Positions 58,850 through 64,000 of a stretch of DNA of 64,000 bases are shown here, in pieces. The notes under the pieces are model-generated. The model had not been told where the DNA came from. It worked only from the letters and a program-made list of their open reading frames with translations, and ran no database searches. The translations under genes and the position numbers were made by a program. This DNA is from Acidobacteriota bacterium. Its GTDB lineage: Bacteria; Acidobacteriota; Thermoanaerobaculia; Multivoradales; Multivoraceae. Where the stretch lies: NCBI GenBank assembly GCA_011525365.1, contig WTGQ01000002.1, positions 1,539,367-1,603,366 of the forward strand. Reading direction: 5' to 3'. Within the stretch, counting starts at the first letter, position 1. Every line of letters starts with the position of its first letter.

Positions 58850-59364
58850 CCGGCCCGGTCGACGTCGCTCGACCCTTCCGCGGCCGGGTCTTCCGGTACG
58901 GCGATCACGTGAACACGGACGTCATTTTTCCTGGCCGCTACACCTACACGAAAAGCCGGCCGGAGGAGGTTGCTCCTCACGCCCTGGAGGACCTCGACCC
59001 GACCTTTGTCGAGCGCGTGCGACCCGGCGACGTGATCGTCGCCGGCTGGAACTGGGGCTGCGGCTCGAGCCGGGAACAGGCGGCGGTATGCCTGCGCTAC
59101 GCCGGCGTCGGCGCGGTAGTCGCGCGCAGTTTCGGGCGCATCTTCTACCGCAACGCTCTGAACAACGGCCTGCTCGCCATCGTTTGTCCCGAGGCGGTCG
59201 ATGTGCTGGAGGAGGGTGCCGACGTGGAGGTCGATCTCGATGGATCGGTGATCCGCCATGGCGGGACGAGCTTTGGCTTTGCACCCTTCGGTCCGGCCGT
59301 GCGCTCCATGATCGCGGCTGGCGGCCTGATCGAGCAGACGAAGCGCCGGCTGGCGGCGGGGTAG
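58846..59364 (+). CDS. hacB: homoaconitase / 3-isopropylmalate dehydratase small subunit family
   Basis: [75 protein letters not shown]. Confidence 0.9.
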   Translation: MTGPVDVARPFRGRVFRYGDHVNTDVIFPGRYTYTKSRPEEVAPHALEDLDPTFVERVRPGDVIVAGWNWGCGSSREQAAVCLRYAGVGAVVARSFGRIFYRNALNNGLLAIVCPEAVDVLEEGADVEVDLDGSVIRHGGTSFGFAPFGPAVRSMIAAGGLIEQTKRRLAAG

Positions 59365-59371
59365 CGGCGGC

Positions 59372-60397
59372 GTGACGGAAAGCCGGGACGAGTCGGTGGC
59401 GCGGGTCCGCCTCGCCCGCATCGGCGGTGACGGCATCGGCCCGGAGGTCGTCACCGCCGCGGTACGGGTCGTCGACGCGGTCTGCGGCGACTGGATCGAA
59501 TGGGTCGAGGCCGAGATGGGCTGGCGGACCTTCGAACGCACGGGTCGCGCACTGCCCGAGGCCACGGTCGAGATCCTGGAGGGCTGTGCCGGCGCCCTTT
59601 TCGGCGCCGTTTCGTCGCCGAGCCATGCCGTGGCCGGTTACCGCAGCCCGATCGTCGAACTACGGCGACGCCTTGACCTCTATGCGAACGTGCGGCCGCT
59701 GAAGAGCGGCGCCATCGACGCCGTCGTCGTGCGTGAGAACACGGAAGGCTTGTACGCAGGCCGCGAACGTTGGGAACGGGAAGGCGAGGTCGCGATCGCG
59801 GAGCGCGTGATCAGCCGACGGGCGACGGAGCGGATCGTGCGCTTCGCCTGCGAGCTGGCCGTCACTCGGGCCTCCCAACGCGACATCCCGCCGCGGCTCA
59901 CCGTCGTCCACAAGGCGAACGTCCTGCGCCTGAGCGACGGCCTGTTCCGCGAGACGGCGCTCAAGGTCGCGGCTGGTTTCCCCGAGATCGAAATCGAGGA
60001 GCAACTCGTCGACTCGATGGTCTACCGGCTGATCCGGGAACCCGAGCGCTACGACGTGATCGTCGCGCCCAACCTCTACGGCGACATCCTGAGCGACGCC
60101 GGCGCGGCCCTCGTCGGCGGCCTCGGCGTCGTCGGCTCGGCCAACTGCGGCGAACGCTTCTGCCTCGCGGAGCCGGTTCACGGCAGCGCTCCCGACATCG
60201 CCGGCCAGGGAATCGCGAATCCCATCGCCGCCGTTGCCGCCGCGACACTGCTCCTTGAGCGAGTCGGTCTCGGCGACGCCGCGGCGCGCGTCGAGAAGGC
60301 CCTCGCCGAGCACCGGGCGGCTGGCCCTCGAACCCCCGACCGCGGCGGCGCCGCGACCACGGACGAGGCCCTCGCCGACCTGTTGGCCCGCGTCTGA
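59372..60397 (+). CDS. homoisocitrate dehydrogenase (isocitrate/isopropylmalate dehydrogenase family)
   Basis: [77 protein letters not shown]; operonic with hcs and homoaconitase. Confidence 0.87.
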   Translation: MTESRDESVARVRLARIGGDGIGPEVVTAAVRVVDAVCGDWIEWVEAEMGWRTFERTGRALPEATVEILEGCAGALFGAVSSPSHAVAGYRSPIVELRRRLDLYANVRPLKSGAIDAVVVRENTEGLYAGRERWEREGEVAIAERVISRRATERIVRFACELAVTRASQRDIPPRLTVVHKANVLRLSDGLFRETALKVAAGFPEIEIEEQLVDSMVYRLIREPERYDVIVAPNLYGDILSDAGAALVGGLGVVGSANCGERFCLAEPVHGSAPDIAGQGIANPIAAVAAATLLLERVGLGDAAARVEKALAEHRAAGPRTPDRGGAATTDEALADLLARV

Positions 60398-60519
60398 TCC
60401 AATCCGACCTCCGCCCAGTGGGAACACGGCCGGACGCCCTCCTCGAGCGGGGAGCCGTCGTCGACGTCTGCTAGCCTCACAACCCGTTTGTCGCCAGCAA
60501 CCTGCGGAGAAAGCAGCCC

Positions 60520-61704
60520 TTGAGTAACTCCAGCCTCGCGGAGGCGATCGAGCAGGCTTGCCTGCGCCTTGAGGAGGGCAGCGTTCGGACCGAGGCGGAC
60601 GTACGGAACATCATCGTGAATCCGATCCTCGGGCGCCTCGAGTGGAACTTGGCGGATCCGGGCAGCACCAAGCGGGAGTATGCGGTCACTGGCCGGAAGC
60701 GCTTCTTCTTCGACTATGCGCTCCTGTCCGGCGGCGGTGCCGTCGCGGCCGTCATCGAGGCGAAGGCGCCGGGGCAGATGGACGAGAACGCGAGAGATCA
60801 GCTTCTTCTCTACGCGATGAAGACCAGCACGCAGGTTGGTCTGACGACAGACGGTCGCACGTGGGACTTCTACGTTCCGTTGGAGGGCGGTACTTCCGCA
60901 CAGCGGCTTGTACGGAGCGTCGATCTCCTGAAGGCCGAGGTCGAGGAAGCCGCTGGAGTCCTGGACCGCTACCTGGCGCGCGACAGGGTGCTCTCGGGGA
61001 AGGCCCACCGAGCCGCCGCGGACGACAGGGCACGCTTGGCGCTCCAGCGTCTTGTCGAAGCGGGCTGGTCTGATCTGCTCTCCGGCCCAAGCGACGAGAT
61101 CGTCAAGACCGTTGCCTCGGCGGCCAGGAGAGCCGGGAAGAAGGAAGGCCTGCCGCTTCCAAACGCTCGGTCTCTCAACGTGGTCGTGCGGTCCTTCGTC
61201 GGAAGGGGATTCTCGTTCGGGGAGCCCGCCGCCGACCTGGCCGCGCCTGCCGGTTCGCCGTCCGAGCGAGTCGTCGAGGCCGGCGGGAACCCGAAGGCGC
61301 CTTCCGCGCCCAAGGGAACCGCCGTCTGGACCTTCCAAGGCGAACGCCATGTCGAGACGAACCCGACGGATCTCTACGTAGCGGCGATCGGGCGCCTGTA
61401 CGAGTTCGTCGGGGACGAGGGTTTCTACCGGCAGCTTCGGGAGAAGATCCGAGGGCGCAAGCGGGCGCAGATCGCCGAGAGTCCCGAGGGAACCGGGGCG
61501 CCGAAGTACGTCCGTCCGCTTCCTGGCGGGTGGCATCTCAACACCAACCTCTCGACTCGCGACAAGCTGCGCAACCTGGAGCGTGCCTGCGAGGTTGCCG
61601 GCATCGCATTCGGCTCGGACCTCGTGGTCGAGAATGACGGGGAACGTGTAACCCGGAAGAGGATCCTGAGACCACGCGAGTCCGGACGCGCGCTTGCACG
61701 ATAG
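60520..61704 (+). CDS. stand-alone HsdR_N-like (type I restriction R-subunit N-terminal, PD-(D/E)XK-like) protein
   Basis: TEADVRNIIVNPILGRLEWNLADPGSTKREYAVTGRKRFFFDYALLSGGGAVAAVIEAKAPGQMDENARDQLLLYAM; TTG start; no helicase domain. Confidence 0.75.
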   Translation: MSNSSLAEAIEQACLRLEEGSVRTEADVRNIIVNPILGRLEWNLADPGSTKREYAVTGRKRFFFDYALLSGGGAVAAVIEAKAPGQMDENARDQLLLYAMKTSTQVGLTTDGRTWDFYVPLEGGTSAQRLVRSVDLLKAEVEEAAGVLDRYLARDRVLSGKAHRAAADDRARLALQRLVEAGWSDLLSGPSDEIVKTVASAARRAGKKEGLPLPNARSLNVVVRSFVGRGFSFGEPAADLAAPAGSPSERVVEAGGNPKAPSAPKGTAVWTFQGERHVETNPTDLYVAAIGRLYEFVGDEGFYRQLREKIRGRKRAQIAESPEGTGAPKYVRPLPGGWHLNTNLSTRDKLRNLERACEVAGIAFGSDLVVENDGERVTRKRILRPRESGRALAR

Positions 61705-61774
61705 TCTTGGCCGCCTGCCGTTAGCCGAGGCATGGCTCACACGTCTCCGTGCAAACGTCTGGAGCGGCCCTGAA

Positions 61775-62008
61775 ATGGAGCGGATCGTCAACCTGCACAT
61801 CGAGAAGCTGCCTGAAGGGGTGTACCTCGCCACTTCTGAGGACATCCCTGGCTTGGTCGCTCAGGGCCGCACGGTTGCTGAGACCCTGGAGATCGCCCGC
61901 GATGTCGGCACGAAGCTGCTCCAGGCACAGTCCGACCGCCAGGATCGACCGGCCTTGCGTAAGGCCGGATCTTCCTTCGACCATCCTCTGGTGCTCGGCG
62001 GCTTCTGA
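61775..62008 (+). CDS. hicB: HicB-like antitoxin (type II TA)
   Basis: VNLHIEKLPEGVYLATSEDIPGLVAQGRTVAETLEIARDVGTKLLQAQ. Confidence 0.87.
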   Translation: MERIVNLHIEKLPEGVYLATSEDIPGLVAQGRTVAETLEIARDVGTKLLQAQSDRQDRPALRKAGSSFDHPLVLGGF

Positions 62009-62236
62009 GTGGGTCGGCTGGCCGGCTTCTCCTACCGGCGCGTGGCGGCACGCCTCAGGGAGTCCGGTTTCGCGTTTCACCGACAGGCGGCCGGCTCTCA
62101 TGAGATCTGGTTCAACTCCCGGACGAATCGCTACACGACGGTGCCGAATCACCCTGGCGACGTTCCCGAAGGCACGTTGCGGGCCATCCTGAAGCAGGCT
62201 GGGATCAAGCCTGCCGAGTTCCTGCGATCGAGGTAG
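62009..62236 (+). CDS. hicA: HicA-like toxin (type II TA mRNA interferase)
   Basis: FSYRRVAARLRESGFAFHRQAAGSHEIWFNSRTNRYTTVPNHPGDVPEGTLRAILKQAGI. Confidence 0.9.
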   Translation: MGRLAGFSYRRVAARLRESGFAFHRQAAGSHEIWFNSRTNRYTTVPNHPGDVPEGTLRAILKQAGIKPAEFLRSR

Positions 62237-62338
62237 CGCGGGCCCCCGCAGATCGTGTCCGCTCGCAGGATCGGCCTGACGGGGATCCGACGAGAGTGCG
62301 CACGGTTCAACGCGCGTGGCTGGCGCGGTTGGAGGCGC

Positions 62339-63247
62339 TTACAAGTCCGAAACACTGACGGAGGACGATCCGGCCGGCGGAACGCCTGGCGTCGGAGGCG
62401 GCTCAGCCGTGAAGTCCGCCCATACCCCGAAGTGATCCGACAAGGGGCCGTCGAGTGTTCGCCGGGGGAAGATGCCGACCGTTCGTTCGGCTCCGTGGCG
62501 GGTTGCGGTGTGGACGAGGGACAGATCCTGAGTGTGAGCAACGTGATCGATGAGTTGATCCTTGTTGCTTCCCCGGCGGACCTCGCTCAAGGATGCCTTC
62601 CATAGCCTCTGGCCCGCATTCGGCGCGCTGGCGCCACGGGCATCGCCGTTCTGCCATGGCAACTCGCCACAGGTCGAAAGCGCCAGCCCCTCGAACGCTC
62701 GTCGGAGCTCTGCGTAGACCAGTTTCGGGGTCCAGCTTCTTGGGATCCTCTGATTGAAGTCACCCAGCACGATGGTCCTCCGCGAAGCGGTCGCAAAGGC
62801 CGTTCGTCCGAAGCTAGAGAGCCAGTCTAGGTGGACTTCCCAAGGTCGTCGGTTCTTGCACCCAGTATCGACATGGGCGAAGTGCCAGGGAATGCAGACG
62901 CCCACCACTGTCAGGCAGCCGATCGGCGTCCTGGTGATTCCAGCCACGAACCGGCCTTCTGGCATCTCCTTGGGACCGAACTCAACACTCTCCCAAGGCT
63001 CCCTACTCCAGAGAAGCACCTTTTTCTGGCCTTCTACGATGGGATACCCCGGGTCGTCGCCCCCCGTGACGATGTTGCCACCCTCCGGGAGGATCTCAGC
63101 GTAGCCCTCGGTGACGCAGAGGATGTCGCAGTCGGGGGCGGCGAGAATCGGGCGCACTCGTTCGCCTCTGACTCGACCGGGCTCGGCGAACTCCGTGTTC
63201 CAGGTGCCGATCCTGGCGAGTGGAGCCGGATGTGACGCGTTCGGCAT
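62339..63247 (-). CDS. endonuclease/exonuclease/phosphatase (EEP) family protein
   Basis: IGTWNTEF...CDILCVTEGYAEI, IVLGDFNQRIP, LIDHVAHTQDL, GPLSDHFGVWADF. Confidence 0.88.
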   Translation of the reverse strand: MPNASHPAPLARIGTWNTEFAEPGRVRGERVRPILAAPDCDILCVTEGYAEILPEGGNIVTGGDDPGYPIVEGQKKVLLWSREPWESVEFGPKEMPEGRFVAGITRTPIGCLTVVGVCIPWHFAHVDTGCKNRRPWEVHLDWLSSFGRTAFATASRRTIVLGDFNQRIPRSWTPKLVYAELRRAFEGLALSTCGELPWQNGDARGASAPNAGQRLWKASLSEVRRGSNKDQLIDHVAHTQDLSLVHTATRHGAERTVGIFPRRTLDGPLSDHFGVWADFTAEPPPTPGVPPAGSSSVSVSDL

Positions 63248-63253
63248 GCGTGC

Positions 63254-64000
63254 CTACCGCTGGAACCAGAACGGCTTGCGCTGCTGCTTCTCGCCGGCGA
63301 TCTCGTTCATCGACAGGGCCTCGAAGATGCGGCCGCCGACCATGACGTAGCGGACGAGTTCGGAGCTGCGGAGGTTCTCGAGCGGGTTCTGCTCGAGGAC
63401 GATCAGGTCGGCCAGCTTGCCGGCTTCGAGCGAGCCGAGGTCGGCTTCCATGCCGATGTAGCGGGCGCCGTTGATCGTCCCTGCGATCAGCGCTCGATGC
63501 GGGCTCATCCCGCCCTGCTCGAACATCCACATCTCCCAGTGCGCGGCGAGGCCCTCGCGCTGGCCGTGGGCGCCGAGCATGATCGGTACGCCGGCCTGGT
63601 CGAGGTCGTTGACGACACTCGCGGCCAGGATGTGGTTGTACTCGCCTTCGGGCGCTTTCTGCCGGCGCCGGGCGCGGGCGTCGATCTGCTCCTGCGGCAC
63701 GTAGTTCAGGAGCCGCTCGTTGGCCCACACGTCCGTGTGCTCGTACCAGTAGTCCTCGCCCTGGATGCCGCCGTAGGCGACTCCCAGGGTGGGCGTGTTG
63801 CCGACCCGGCTGCTGCCCCAGAACTGGATCACGTCGTCGTAGATCGCTCCGACCGAGAGCGAGTGCTCGATGCCGGTGTGGCCGTCCGCGACCATCGTCA
63901 TGTTGTGCTGGAACAGGGCGCCGCCCTCGTTGACGACCAGCATGCCGAGGTCCTGCGCCGCGGCGACGATCATCTGGCGCTGGTCGCGCCGCGGCTGGTT
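63254..64000 (-). CDS. amidohydrolase family protein, C-terminal part; continues past the right edge
   Basis: GVPIMLGAHGQREGLAAHWEMWMFEQGGMSPHRALIAGTINGARYIGMEADLGSLEAGKLADLIVLEQNPLENLRSSELVRYVMVGGRIFEA. Confidence 0.9.
   Translation of the reverse strand, partial: NQPRRDQRQMIVAAAQDLGMLVVNEGGALFQHNMTMVADGHTGIEHSLSVGAIYDDVIQFWGSSRVGNTPTLGVAYGGIQGEDYWYEHTDVWANERLLNYVPQEQIDARARRRQKAPEGEYNHILAASVVNDLDQAGVPIMLGAHGQREGLAAHWEMWMFEQGGMSPHRALIAGTINGARYIGMEADLGSLEAGKLADLIVLEQNPLENLRSSELVRYVMVGGRIFEALSMNEIAGEKQQRKPFWFQR

Noticed and set aside
62296-62358. Short GTG ORF (VRTVQRAWLARLEALTSPKH) after hicA
   Set aside because: Too short, no RBS or family, and overlaps the EEP gene 3' end on the other strand.

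Overview
This 64 kb window comes from a GC-rich bacterial chromosome. The gene families and layout suggest Acidobacteriota, but that is inference because there is no rRNA here to test it. The window is densely coded, with many ATGA/GTGA stop-start overlaps. Most very long ORFs in the supplied track are antisense artefacts of high GC, so I chose coding frames by recognisable protein families.

Main blocks:
- Xanthine-dehydrogenase-type Mo hydroxylase genes (the large subunit runs off the left edge).
- A TPP enzyme divergent from a long isocitrate lyase, followed by a coupled metalloprotease and an M20 hydrolase.
- fabI, a DMT permease, tandem soluble sugar dehydrogenases and a class Ic aminotransferase.
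- A sulfatase-like protein with an NTP-transferase.
- rnd, a chorismate-lyase-like gene, epmA and efp.
- A DUF4097 solenoid protein, an EVE-domain protein, arginase and lepA.
- Two divergent DUF3604 proteins, hemW, a TPR protein, ddl, and metB preceded by a SAM-I riboswitch.
- A TonB-dependent receptor, a GT2 with a LAB_N protein, and a full MoxR/Bat aerotolerance operon.
- NUDIX, alpha/beta hydrolase, thioesterase and LLM oxidoreductase genes.
- A four-gene upper alpha-aminoadipate (AAA) lysine cassette.
- A small accessory segment (HsdR_N-like protein, HicBA, EEP phosphatase) and a partial amidohydrolase at the right edge.

The strongest candidate for something undescribed is the leader of the AAA cassette. 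It has a TTGACA-N17-CACAAT promoter, a nearly leaderless 30-codon ORF with three Lys codons, and two strong hairpins before homocitrate synthase. I saw no tRNA, rRNA, CRISPR array or transposase.
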